Shown in pieces: positions 8,200 through 16,604 of a DNA stretch of 64,000 nucleotides. The position numbers were made by a program, and so were the translations under genes. This stretch comes from Celerinatantimonas sp046054195. GTDB lineage: Bacteria; Pseudomonadota; Gammaproteobacteria; Enterobacterales; Celerinatantimonadaceae. Numbering within the stretch: position 1 is the stretch's first letter; every line of letters starts with the position of its first letter. The notes under the pieces are model-generated. The model had not been told where the DNA came from. It worked only from the letters and a program-made list of their open reading frames with translations, and ran no database searches. The stretch spans positions 1 to 64,000 of the forward strand of contig NZ_JBEQCS010000013.1 in assembly GCF_046054195.1 (NCBI RefSeq), written 5' to 3'.

Positions 8200-8243
8200 A
8201 TTTGCTAACTTACTCTGCAATTTTTGCTAACTTATGTTGCACA
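8179..8243 (-). repeat. Transposon end with three TnsB-type binding repeats
   Basis: Read inwards from 8243 on the minus strand, the end starts TGTGCAAC and then shows three repeats about 21 bp apart: TGCAACATAAGTTAGCA (from 8241), TTGCAGAGTAAGTTAGCA (from 8220) and TTGCACTATAAGTCAGCA (from 8199). The shared core is TGCA-N3-TAAGT-[TC]-AGCA. Tn7-like elements begin with TGT and carry tandem sites of about 20 bp for TnsB. The 5 bp outside the end (TATTA, 8244-8248) should be the target-site duplication; the partner copy is outside the window. Confidence 0.85.
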
Positions 8244-8250
8244 TATTATA

Positions 8251-8364
8251 GGGTGGCGGTTCTACGAGCAACACCCCGGCACTCGAGTCGTCTGCTGCGG
8301 CTGCTCCCTTCCGGGCCTGACCGAGTCCACAGAGTATCGATGCGGGAGAACCCGCAGAACCACC
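8251..8364 (-). ncRNA. ffs: 4.5S RNA / bacterial SRP RNA; attachment site of the Tn7-like element
   Basis: The minus strand from 8364 begins GGTGGTTCTGCGGGTTCTCC and contains the SRP Alu-less hairpin with the conserved Ffh-binding loops: GGTCAG, the GGAAG apical tetraloop region, and GGGAGCAGC. The 3' end CCGCCACC pairs with the 5' GGTGG. The length of about 114 nt matches E. coli 4.5S RNA. The RNA pairs with Ffh and targets membrane proteins to the translocon. The transposon end starts about 8 bp after the mature 3' end, so the gene is preserved but its native terminator is separated from it. Type I-F3 CASTs are known to use ffs as one of their fixed guide-directed sites. Confidence 0.95.
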
Positions 8365-8372
8365 ATAGAAGG

Positions 8373-8429
8373 CGTTTAGCGTTAGCGCTAAACGTGGCAA
8401 GATAATATCAGCCACTACATAGATTGCAA
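8373..8429 (-). promoter_or_regulatory. Candidate ffs promoter with a hairpin in the precursor leader
   Basis: On the minus strand TTGCAA (8429-8424) and TATTAT (8407-8402) are 16 bp apart, about 40 bp upstream of mature 4.5S RNA. The leader would contain a strong hairpin, CGTTTAGCG-CTAA-CGCTAAACG (8394-8373). SRP RNA precursors are trimmed by RNase P at the 5' end, so a short leader is expected. The 8430-8535 interval towards pfkA holds two further inverted repeats (8450-8488 and 8498-8528) without a T-run. Confidence 0.45.
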
Positions 8430-8535
8430 GCTGATATTCACTTGACCATGACAGGTTGCATACTTTTCAAACGAATACACAACCTGTCGATGAATATTTG
8501 CTCACTTGGCATTTAACTCAATGAGCAACCCTAAA

Positions 8536-9498
8536 TTAAAACAGTTTTTGCTGCAGAGTATAAAGTTCCTGAGCAAATGGGCGACGCATTGTTTCTATAC
8601 ATTCAATGATGTCATGGTGAACCAGTTTGTTGTTCTGGATACCAATACAGCGCCCGCCTTTGCCTTCAAGCAACAACTCAACAGCATAACCGCCCATCCA
8701 ACTTGCAAGTACACGGTCACGCGCTGTTGGCGCGCCGCCACGTTGAATATGGCCAAGAATCGTTGCACGAGTTTCACGGCCTGTCGCCATTTCAATCCCT
8801 GCGGCTAATTCATTGACATTGGTAATATGCTCGGTGATAACAATAATGGCGTGTTTTTTACCTTTTAATCGCCCTTCATTTAAGCTTTTAAGCAAGTCTG
8901 CCCGGTTAAAACCAACTTCAGGGATAATCAGATATTCTGCGCCACCAGCAATTGCCGCCTGCAGAGCTAAATCGCCACAATAGCGGCCCATGATTTCAAC
9001 GACGGAAATACGGTTGTGTGATGATGAAGTATCACGAACACGGTCAATGGCTTCAATTGCTGTATTTAAAGCTGTATCAAAGCCAATCGTGTAATCCGTG
9101 CCGGCAATATCATTGTCAATTGTGCCTGGGATACCAACACATGGGAAACCCATTTCCGTGAGTTTTTTCGCCCCCATATATGAACCATCACCACCGACAA
9201 CAACTAAGGCTTCGATACCGTGTTTTTTCATGTTAGCGACGGCTTCTTCACGAACTTTTTCTTCTTTAAATTCGGGAAAACGAGCCGATCCTAAAAATGT
9301 CCCACCGCGGTTTACAACATCAGAAACGCTATGGCGCTCCATTTTTTCGATTCGGTCCTGATGCAAACCCATGTAACCATCGTATATGCCATAAACCTCA
9401 AGGTCATGAGAAAGACCAGTGCGGACCACTGCGCGAATGGCGGCATTCATACCGGGTGCATCGCCACCGCTGGTTAGTACACCAATTTTTTTAACCAT
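8536..9498 (-). CDS. pfkA: ATP-dependent 6-phosphofructokinase
   Basis: Phosphorylates fructose 6-phosphate to fructose 1,6-bisphosphate, the committed step of glycolysis, in the cytoplasm. The 320-residue protein has the usual length and motifs: N-terminal GVLTSGGDAPGMNAAIR for ATP binding, GGDGSYMGAKKL, the catalytic PGTIDNDIAGTDYTIGFDTA with the active-site aspartate, and the substrate-binding segments VEIMGR, EYLIIPE and HIQRGG. The glycine after GGDGS marks the ATP type rather than the pyrophosphate type. The start ATG follows GAGAGGAATCC. It stands alone, transcribed towards ffs. Confidence 0.97.
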   Translation of the reverse strand: MVKKIGVLTSGGDAPGMNAAIRAVVRTGLSHDLEVYGIYDGYMGLHQDRIEKMERHSVSDVVNRGGTFLGSARFPEFKEEKVREEAVANMKKHGIEALVVVGGDGSYMGAKKLTEMGFPCVGIPGTIDNDIAGTDYTIGFDTALNTAIEAIDRVRDTSSSHNRISVVEIMGRYCGDLALQAAIAGGAEYLIIPEVGFNRADLLKSLNEGRLKGKKHAIIVITEHITNVNELAAGIEMATGRETRATILGHIQRGGAPTARDRVLASWMGGYAVELLLEGKGGRCIGIQNNKLVHHDIIECIETMRRPFAQELYTLQQKLF

Positions 9499-9991
9499 TG
9501 GATTCCTCTCAATTCAATCCTGTTGGAAATTTTGAAAAAATATTACATCTGATAACTTTTAAGCGAAGATGACAAAAACTGCGTCATGTACGACATAGCG
9601 CTCTATTAACATCAGATGCCGAGTTAACCTGTCTTTTTATGGGCTTTATTCTGCCACAAATTCATCCAAACTTTAATGCTTAACATCAACACTTTAATGT
9701 CAAAGTAAGAATATTACATTACTGTGATCAAATTAGTGTATTGCTTAGCCATAAAGGTGAGAATTTCACCACCGTGAAAAACTAAAATTTAAGCAAAAAT
9801 GGTAACAAACTCTCACCCACCTCTACTTTAAGATAGTTGTAATGAGCAATCCTACAAGGGTGACTTTTTATCGCAGGTGTTGCAAAAATAGCTGTCACAG
9901 TTCTAAGTGGTAGCTCATCTGATTATTTGATAAGTTTGAATCTTTGATGGCAAAAGATACTGATGGAGCGATAGCTCCATCAGCCTGACGG
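9499..9991. other. Intergenic region between pfkA and the tubulin-like gene
   Basis: 493 bp with no supported gene on either strand. It should hold the pfkA promoter and, at 9960-9983, the terminator of the tubulin-like gene. The middle is AT-rich with TGTGATCAAATTA (about 9724-9736), which resembles one half of a CRP site. No structured RNA could be identified. Confidence 0.5.
9960..9983 (-). terminator. Hairpin terminator after the tubulin-like gene
   Basis: CTGATGGAGC, loop TATC, GCTCCATCAG on the minus strand: a perfect 10-bp stem 9 bp downstream of the coding region. The following T-tract is weak (TATCTTTT). Confidence 0.65.
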
Positions 9992-12028
9992 TTATTTGAT
10001 TTCGTCGTTAAGTGTAAGAATGTTGGTTTTACTAATGCGGTGGCGATAGATTTCTCGAAGATAACGAATCGCATTTTTCACATTATCGATATCTAATCGA
10101 ATATCATTAATCGAAACGAAACGTTGCTGGTCTTCAATCAGCTCCCGATATTTTTTCTCATACATTGGTTTAATCGCATACCAGTTTGTATCCAAAATTT
10201 TTGCTGGGTTTTCATATTGGCTGAAATACTGCTCAATTCGTGAGTCATCAAACTCATCAGAACGAATCAAATCAATAATGGTTTTATCGATATCATCACT
10301 AAAGCGATATTCGTCTTTAGCAAAGCAACGTTTCATATAAGCAACCATCAGGGTCAAGAAATCGTCGCTTAAACAAGGACTTTTAGCAATTAAGGTGGTC
10401 AATGAAAGGTTTGCAGATGCACCGATGACCAGCGCATAACGTTTCAGTGTTGTATTCGGACACAAACGGTTCAAATGAATTTTTAATCGATTCAATGAGG
10501 TAAACGACAGTTTGTAATCACGCGGTAACGATATGATGGACACGATAGATGAACAGTTTTTGTAAAAGTGCAGCTGATTTAGCTCACTGGGATCAAACCC
10601 GCTGGAGCGATAACGTTCGATACTTTCACGATAATGCTCAGATTCAATCGGTAAAATACTAATCCCTTCAATTGCAGATGTTTCATCATTAAAATGCGGC
10701 AAATCGATTGAACGGCAAAATAAGTCATCAATATCCACAGATTCTTGGTGCGCATTGTCAGAAACCACACTTTCAGCGTAAGCGACGGCGACCGGTCCGG
10801 CTAAGCTCATGAAAAGGTCATTAGCATCGAGGCGAATCGTCTCCGCGATATCAATCCCGGCACGACGAAAATAGTCCTCGTCATAATCGGTGGTCACAGC
10901 TTGCGCAGTTAAAATATTAAAGATCTGCTGAGAAATATATTGGTTGGCATATTTCTCCATGGTGTTGACGTCGATATCCTGAGAATTCTTACCATTTTCT
11001 TGTTCAGCATAACGCATGATGTCATTAGAGATTAACATCATCGCATTCCATGGCCGGATCCGCTTCATGACATCGGCTGGAACTTCCTCTTCTTCACGTT
11101 CTTCGTTATAAGAGAAATTCCACTCCTCAGAGATGTACTTGGTCAACAAGCGCCCCGCGTTAATATGTAGCGCTTCAGAAATATCCAAATTATGCCCGGA
11201 GATATTTGGCAAAATACAGATACCAGAGGTAAAGATTGGTTCAAACACAAAACTATGGCGTTTATCAACTTGTTGATTTTGAACCACTTTGTAATCAAAA
11301 GTTTTACTTAAATAAGAAAACTGCTGCGCAAGTCCAAACTCAGATGCCATCCCTGAGCCGGTTCCCCCACCCGCACTGAAAATATAAAAATACAGTCGCG
11401 ACTGATTCGCTTTAATACCACACGAATCAACGAGATAAGAATGCATATGCCGCCAACTATCATTACGGAAGCTAGCGGTATCTTTATTAAGGATAATTTT
11501 TGCAAGATATTGGCCCAAAATAGGCGCGTTACCCGCACCACCGGCATGCACTTCGGACAAGTCCATAATCTGCAATTTACGATATTCGCTTAGAAAACGC
11601 GCTCGCCCTTTTTGGTTAGAAAACCGAATTCGGCCCTCGATATCTTTATCCAAGTCTCCAAGCATCACGATAGGCTCGATTAAAAATACCGGTTGAGTAC
11701 GATTTTTATCGTCTAACGGCAGGTGGCGACGGATCCAACGCATTGGCTCCATCTCTCGCTCATGCGCTTTTTGTTGCTGATATTCCAGTTCGCTCAAATA
11801 GCTCGTTCGAGCATTAAACACGAGGGTCGCAACATCCAAGGCAATATTCGAACCACATCGGCCCAGCCCAATCAGGCAAACCGAAGGAAAACTTTGCTCG
11901 TTAGTGACGACATCTTCAGAAACCTTAGGTGCAATCTGCTGGCGAACCACATCAAGATTTTCTAGGATCTGCTCTAAGTCATTCTCTGTGTAATAGAGAT
12001 GTTCGATAGGGAGATTATCTTGGCTCAT
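9992..12028 (-). CDS. Large tubulin/FtsZ-superfamily-like protein of unknown function
   Basis: Not a known named gene. Numbered from the upstream ATG at 12034, it shows an N-terminal nucleotide-binding pattern: VCLIGLGRCGSNIALD (52-67) resembles the first glycine loop of FtsZ, VHAGGAGNAPILGQ (162-175) the second, and FSAGGGTGSGMASE (219-232) is the tubulin/FtsZ signature GGGTG[ST]G. The remaining ~450 residues are not recognisable and have no membrane segment. FtsZ itself is about 380 residues; this is 678, closer to the poorly studied 'tubulin-like' families. I prefer the ATG at 12028, which is 7 nt after AAAGGA, over the one at 12034, which almost touches it. It is monocistronic between pfkA and topA, with its own terminator. 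Confidence 0.7.
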   Translation of the reverse strand: MSQDNLPIEHLYYTENDLEQILENLDVVRQQIAPKVSEDVVTNEQSFPSVCLIGLGRCGSNIALDVATLVFNARTSYLSELEYQQQKAHEREMEPMRWIRRHLPLDDKNRTQPVFLIEPIVMLGDLDKDIEGRIRFSNQKGRARFLSEYRKLQIMDLSEVHAGGAGNAPILGQYLAKIILNKDTASFRNDSWRHMHSYLVDSCGIKANQSRLYFYIFSAGGGTGSGMASEFGLAQQFSYLSKTFDYKVVQNQQVDKRHSFVFEPIFTSGICILPNISGHNLDISEALHINAGRLLTKYISEEWNFSYNEEREEEEVPADVMKRIRPWNAMMLISNDIMRYAEQENGKNSQDIDVNTMEKYANQYISQQIFNILTAQAVTTDYDEDYFRRAGIDIAETIRLDANDLFMSLAGPVAVAYAESVVSDNAHQESVDIDDLFCRSIDLPHFNDETSAIEGISILPIESEHYRESIERYRSSGFDPSELNQLHFYKNCSSIVSIISLPRDYKLSFTSLNRLKIHLNRLCPNTTLKRYALVIGASANLSLTTLIAKSPCLSDDFLTLMVAYMKRCFAKDEYRFSDDIDKTIIDLIRSDEFDDSRIEQYFSQYENPAKILDTNWYAIKPMYEKKYRELIEDQQRFVSINDIRLDIDNVKNAIRYLREIYRHRISKTNILTLNDEIK

Positions 12029-12177
12029 TACCATGTCCTTTTGCTGAGCACTAAAATAAATATACTCTTATTAAGATCGATAATTGCTAAGAGTGCAAGT
12101 TTTATTGCACTAACATGTTAATCTTACGTCATTTTTACGTGACGTAACTAAAAAACAAAGAGATAGTTAAACCCCAT

Positions 12178-12208
12178 AAAAAAAGGCCACAAATATGAGT
12201 TTGTAGCC
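12178..12208 (-). terminator. Rho-independent terminator of topA
   Basis: Minus strand: GGCTACAAA, 6-nt loop, TTTGTGGCC, then seven T. It lies 33 bp after the topA stop codon. Confidence 0.88.
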
Positions 12209-12240
12209 CTTTTATCATCCCTTAAAAACGTTTTCTCACG

Positions 12241-14871
12241 TTATTTTTTCTTTTTGCGTTTATCAGTGACTTCCCAACGACCATCACGATAATAAGCAGC
12301 CCATCCAGTTGCTTTTTTGTCGATCTCGGTCATGACATATTGTTCTTTGTTTTTGCGACTATAACGAACAATAGCTGGGTTACCATCGGGATCAAACGCG
12401 GGTGCTTCAGCCAGATAGTGAAACTTCGGTGAAATTCTATCTTTAAACTGGGCTAATTCAGCAACTTGAGGCGCCCGAGTTTCTCGTGATTTCGGGAACG
12501 TATTGGCAGCCAGGAAAATTCCTGAAGCGCCATCACGTAACACAAAATAGGCGTCACTTTGCGAACATTTAAGCTCTGGTAAATGAACTGGATCTTCACG
12601 AGGTGGTGCAACTTCACCATTTTTTAATATCTTACGGGTGTTGTTACACTCGGGATTAGTACAGGCCATATATTTACCAAAGCGGCCTGTTTTAAGCTGC
12701 ATATCATGACCACACTTGTCACATTCGACAACCGGGCCATCGTACCCTTTAAGCTTAAAGTGCCCTTCTTCGATTAAGTAACCATCACAATCAGGGTTAT
12801 TCCCGCAGACGTGTAACTTCCGATGCTCATCAATCAAATAACTATCCATGGCCGTGCCACATTTCGGGCAACGTTTTTTCGCCATCAGCGCTTCAGTTTC
12901 CATCTGCTCTTCGTTCGCAGATACCACTTCTTCGCCAGGGATTAAGTTAATTGTGCATTTGCACCGCTCTTTAGGTGGCAAGGCATAACCGCTACACCCT
13001 AAGAACACACCAGTGCTTGCAGTTCTGATTCCCATTTTACGGCCACATTGCGGACAATCGATATCCGTTAAAACAGGAACATTAGCCCGCATCCCTTGCG
13101 CTTCATCTTCGGCATGATGAAGTTTATGGGTAAAGTCATCGTAGAACTGATCAAGTGTTTGACGCCAATCGCGGGTGCCTTCAGCCACTTCATCTAGCTC
13201 AGCTTCCATATTCGCGGTGAAATCATAGCTAAGCAGATTAGGGAAACTCTCACAGAGTCTATCAGTGACAATCTCACCCATTTTTTCTGCATAAAAACGG
13301 CGTTTTTCAACATGAACATAGCCACGATCTTGGATTGTCGAAATAATTGAGGCGTATGTTGAAGGCCGACCAATCCCGCGTTTTTCTAACTCTTTAACCA
13401 ACGAGGCTTCGTTATAACGAGCCGGTGGCTTAGTGAACAATTGCTGTGGGTCAATCGCTTTCAGGTTGAGTTTATCACCTTGGCGAACCGCAGGCAGCGC
13501 TTGCTCTTCCTCTTTTTTAGAGCCCGTTGCTGGCATGACTTTTGTCCAACCGTCAAAGCGCAAAATACGTCCGCGGGCTTTAAGCTCATAATCGCCGGCT
13601 TGCACGGTCAACGTCGTTGAATCGTATTGAGCAGGTGTCATCTGACAGGCAACGAACTGGCGCCAAATTAACTCGTAAAGTTTTTTGGCATCATTATCAA
13701 CGTCTTTTAAATCACCGGATTTAACGCCAACATTACTTGGACGAATCGCTTCGTGCGCTTCTTGAGCACCCGCCTGGCTAGAATAGACATTAGGTTTGCC
13801 AGGCAGATATTGATCACCGTATTCAGAATCAATAAATTCACGAACGGCGTTCAGCGCATCTTGGCTCAAGTTGGTTGAGTCCGTACGCATATAGGTGATG
13901 TAACCTGCTTCATACAAACGCTGCGCCAGCATCATGGTGCGTTTCACACCATAACCTAATCGAACACTTGCCCCTTGCTGCAATGTAGAGGTAATAAAAG
14001 GTGCACGAGGTCTAGTCTGAGTGGGTTTATCTTCGCGTTTGACAAGCTCATAACTTGCTTGTTTGAGCACATCAAGAGCAACATCTGCTTCGGCTTTGCT
14101 ATGAGCTTCAAATGTTTTGCCCTGAAACTTAGCCACCTGCATGCGCAGCGCGTCTTTTTTCGCAGTCAGCAGATCGGTAAAAATATTCCAGTATTCTTCT
14201 GGCACAAACGCTTTAATTTCGCGCTCACGCTCGACAACTAATCGCACCGCCACTGATTGCACACGGCCTGCAGATAAGCCACGAGCAATTTTTTTCCATA
14301 ACAACGGCGAAACCATATAACCCACGACTCTATCAAGGAATCGTCTGGCTTGCTGCGCGTTAACTCGGGCAATATTTAGCTCGCCTGGTTTAGAAAACGC
14401 CTGCTGAATCGCCGTTTTTGTAATTTCGTTAAACACAACGCGTTTAAAACGAGAATCATCACCACCAATAATTTCACGCAGATGCCATGCAATGGCTTCT
14501 CCTTCGCGGTCCAAGTCGGTTGCGAGATAGATGGTGTCAGCTTTGGCGGCAAGTTGTTTTAACTCGTTCACAACTTTTTCTTTACCCGGCACAATCTGAT
14601 AATTAGCCTTCCAGCCGTGCTCTGGGTCGATTCCCATGCGAACCACCAACGCATTTTTTTCGCGTTGCTTTTTGATCTGGGCTTTTTCTTCGGCACTTAA
14701 ACCTTTTGTCGAAATCGGATCAGCCTTTTTTTTGCCGGCTGATGAGCCTCCACTTTTGGGTAAGTCGCGGACATGCCCTACGCTTGATTTAACAACGTAT
14801 TGATTGCCAAGATACTTATTGATGGTTTTCGCTTTGGCTGGCGATTCCACAATAACCAGTGATTTACTCAT
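12241..14871 (-). CDS. topA: DNA topoisomerase I
   Basis: Type IA topoisomerase that relaxes negative supercoils. The 876-residue protein begins with a Toprim domain (LVIVESPAKAKTINKYLG with the catalytic Glu, and DLDREGEAIAWHL). The active-site tyrosine lies in YITYMRTDSTNLS (about 325). The C-terminal third has three topoisomerase zinc ribbons (CPQCGRKMG, CPKCGTAMD and CDKCGHDM blocks) and a basic tail ending in KRKKKK. Length and layout match the E. coli enzyme (865). The start ATG follows AGAATG. A hairpin in the leader at 14889-14909 (GCCCG/CGGGC) may affect expression. Confidence 0.97.
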   Translation of the reverse strand: MSKSLVIVESPAKAKTINKYLGNQYVVKSSVGHVRDLPKSGGSSAGKKKADPISTKGLSAEEKAQIKKQREKNALVVRMGIDPEHGWKANYQIVPGKEKVVNELKQLAAKADTIYLATDLDREGEAIAWHLREIIGGDDSRFKRVVFNEITKTAIQQAFSKPGELNIARVNAQQARRFLDRVVGYMVSPLLWKKIARGLSAGRVQSVAVRLVVEREREIKAFVPEEYWNIFTDLLTAKKDALRMQVAKFQGKTFEAHSKAEADVALDVLKQASYELVKREDKPTQTRPRAPFITSTLQQGASVRLGYGVKRTMMLAQRLYEAGYITYMRTDSTNLSQDALNAVREFIDSEYGDQYLPGKPNVYSSQAGAQEAHEAIRPSNVGVKSGDLKDVDNDAKKLYELIWRQFVACQMTPAQYDSTTLTVQAGDYELKARGRILRFDGWTKVMPATGSKKEEEQALPAVRQGDKLNLKAIDPQQLFTKPPARYNEASLVKELEKRGIGRPSTYASIISTIQDRGYVHVEKRRFYAEKMGEIVTDRLCESFPNLLSYDFTANMEAELDEVAEGTRDWRQTLDQFYDDFTHKLHHAEDEAQGMRANVPVLTDIDCPQCGRKMGIRTASTGVFLGCSGYALPPKERCKCTINLIPGEEVVSANEEQMETEALMAKKRCPKCGTAMDSYLIDEHRKLHVCGNNPDCDGYLIEEGHFKLKGYDGPVVECDKCGHDMQLKTGRFGKYMACTNPECNNTRKILKNGEVAPPREDPVHLPELKCSQSDAYFVLRDGASGIFLAANTFPKSRETRAPQVAELAQFKDRISPKFHYLAEAPAFDPDGNPAIVRYSRKNKEQYVMTEIDKKATGWAAYYRDGRWEVTDKRKKKK

Positions 14872-15196
14872 TCTTTCAAATACCGTTGGCCCGCTGAAAT
14901 TTTTCGGGCTTATAAATAAAAATTATATCCAGTCTTGCGGCACATCCTCGCAAGCTCAACCCCAATTTGCAACACTGTTTGTCTCAAACGAGGCGAAAAT
15001 AACCACTTATAAACTTACTCTATAACAATAAGCTCATTACTTTTTCTAACCTTAGCAATCTTGTCAAGATGGCTTGGCGTCCCTTTTAACCTGTCAAAAA
15101 AACCATAGATAAACAAGCCAGCTTTTGCCATACTTTTGAGCAGGATACAAAAAATAATTACATCAATTAATTCAAGCTTTAGCGCTGAGGATAGCT
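14872..15196. other. Divergent topA/astB intergenic region
   Basis: 325 bp that must hold both promoters. A GCCCG/CGGGC hairpin (14889-14909) lies in the topA leader. No clear ARG box or riboswitch was seen in front of astB, and there is no small gene with convincing signals. Confidence 0.5.
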
Positions 15197-16540
15197 ATGA
15201 AACACTACGAAGTAAACTTTGATGGTTTAGTCGGCCCCACCCACAACTATGCCGGATTATCGTTTGGCAACGTTGCTTCGCTATCTAATGCAAAAGCAAT
15301 CTCCAACCCTAAAGAAGCCGCAAAACAAGGGTTGGCTAAAATGAAATCTCTTCATGATCTAGGATTAATTCAAGGCGTTTTAGCACCACAAGAACGGCCT
15401 GATTTAACCACGCTAAGACGCCTTGGTTTTACTGGGGCCAATGCCAAAGTCCTAGAAAAAGCAGCATCACAAAGCCCGCAAGCTCTGCTGGCATGTTATT
15501 CGGCATCAAGCATGTGGACAGCCAATGCTGCAACAATTTCGCCAAGCGCTGATACGCAAGATGGGCGTGTCCACATTACACCAGCGAATCTAATTGACAA
15601 GTTTCATCGCTCAATTGAGCCAGATGTGACGGGCGCCATTCTAAAAGCAACTTTCCGTGACAGCAAATATTTTATTCACCATCGTCATTTACCCTCTCAT
15701 CCAGACTTTGGTGACGAAGGCGCAGCAAACCACACTCGGTTATGTTCTGACTATGGGCGCGCAGGGCTAGAATTATTTGTTTACGGACGCAGTTGTTACG
15801 ATAGCTCATTGCCTTTTCCAAAAAAATACCCAGCCCGACAAACCCTTGAGGCAAGCCAAGCAGTCGCTCGTTTGCATCGGTTAGATGAAGATACCGCCTT
15901 GTTTGTGCAGCAAAATCCAGATGTTATTGATCAGGGTGTTTTTCATAATGACGTGATTGCAGTGGGCAATCAAAATGTTCTTTTCTATCACGAACAAGCT
16001 TTTGTCGATGCACTGAAGCTTCAGGATGATATTCGCCATCGCCTACCCGATACACAGATGCACTTTATTGAAGTTGCGCAGCAGCAAGTAGGCTTAGATG
16101 ATGCAGTAAAGAGTTATCTCTTTAACACCCAATTGGTCAGCTTAAATGACGGTTCGATGGCGATTATTGCCCCAACCGATTGCGAGGAAACCCCTAGCGT
16201 TAAAGCATATTTAGATGAACTGCTCACAAAAAACACGCCAATTCAGAAAATTCATTATTTTGATGTGAAACAGTCGATGCGAAATGGTGGAGGCCCGGCA
16301 TGTTTACGCTTGCGTGTTGCATTAAGTGAGCAAGAAGTAAACGCAGTAAACCAGCACACAATTTTGGATGATCAACTATTTGAAACGTTGAATCGATGGA
16401 TTGAAAAACACTACCGCGATCGATTCAGTTTTGATGATATGCGCGATCCATCGCTCATTACCGAGTCCTATACCGCACTTGATGAGCTGACCCAAATATT
16501 GAAACTTGGCTCAGTTTACCCATTTCAGCAATTGAACTAG
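15197..16540 (+). CDS. astB: N-succinylarginine dihydrolase
   Basis: Second enzyme of the arginine succinyltransferase pathway; hydrolyses N2-succinylarginine to N2-succinylornithine, two ammonia and carbon dioxide. The 447-residue protein matches the family length. It shows the N-terminal NFDGLVGPTHNYAGLSFGN signature, the FHNDVIAVGNQNVLF block with a catalytic His, and the catalytic Cys in NGGGPACLRLRV. The ATG follows GAGGATAGCT. In E. coli astB sits in astCADBE; here it is alone with its own terminator, so the other ast genes must be elsewhere or absent. Confidence 0.96.
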   Translation: MKHYEVNFDGLVGPTHNYAGLSFGNVASLSNAKAISNPKEAAKQGLAKMKSLHDLGLIQGVLAPQERPDLTTLRRLGFTGANAKVLEKAASQSPQALLACYSASSMWTANAATISPSADTQDGRVHITPANLIDKFHRSIEPDVTGAILKATFRDSKYFIHHRHLPSHPDFGDEGAANHTRLCSDYGRAGLELFVYGRSCYDSSLPFPKKYPARQTLEASQAVARLHRLDEDTALFVQQNPDVIDQGVFHNDVIAVGNQNVLFYHEQAFVDALKLQDDIRHRLPDTQMHFIEVAQQQVGLDDAVKSYLFNTQLVSLNDGSMAIIAPTDCEETPSVKAYLDELLTKNTPIQKIHYFDVKQSMRNGGGPACLRLRVALSEQEVNAVNQHTILDDQLFETLNRWIEKHYRDRFSFDDMRDPSLITESYTALDELTQILKLGSVYPFQQLN

Positions 16541-16552
16541 CCCCAAAATGTA

Positions 16553-16578
16553 AAAGCTCGCTTAAATAAGCGAGCTTT
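16553..16578. terminator. Bidirectional terminator between astB and sohB
   Basis: AAAGCTCGCTT, loop AAAT, AAGCGAGCTTT: an 11-bp perfect stem between convergent genes, with T/A-rich flanks on both sides. Confidence 0.85.
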
Positions 16579-16604
16579 ATTACGATTACGGGTATTAAGT
16601 TGCT

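Noticed and set aside
1..8243. CRISPR array or atypical guide repeats inside the visible transposon part
   Set aside because: I looked for I-F-type repeats (GTGAACTGCCGAATAGG-like) on both strands. Only a short partial match (GTGAAC near 3252) was seen, without repetition. The array would be expected left of the window.
8251..8364. Protein-coding frames over the SRP RNA gene
   Set aside because: Short frames occur on both strands, but the RNA itself is clearly identified and explains the conservation.
8450..8528. Rho-independent terminator of pfkA
   Set aside because: Two inverted repeats (8450-8488 and 8498-8528) are present, but neither has a T-run and both have long loops.
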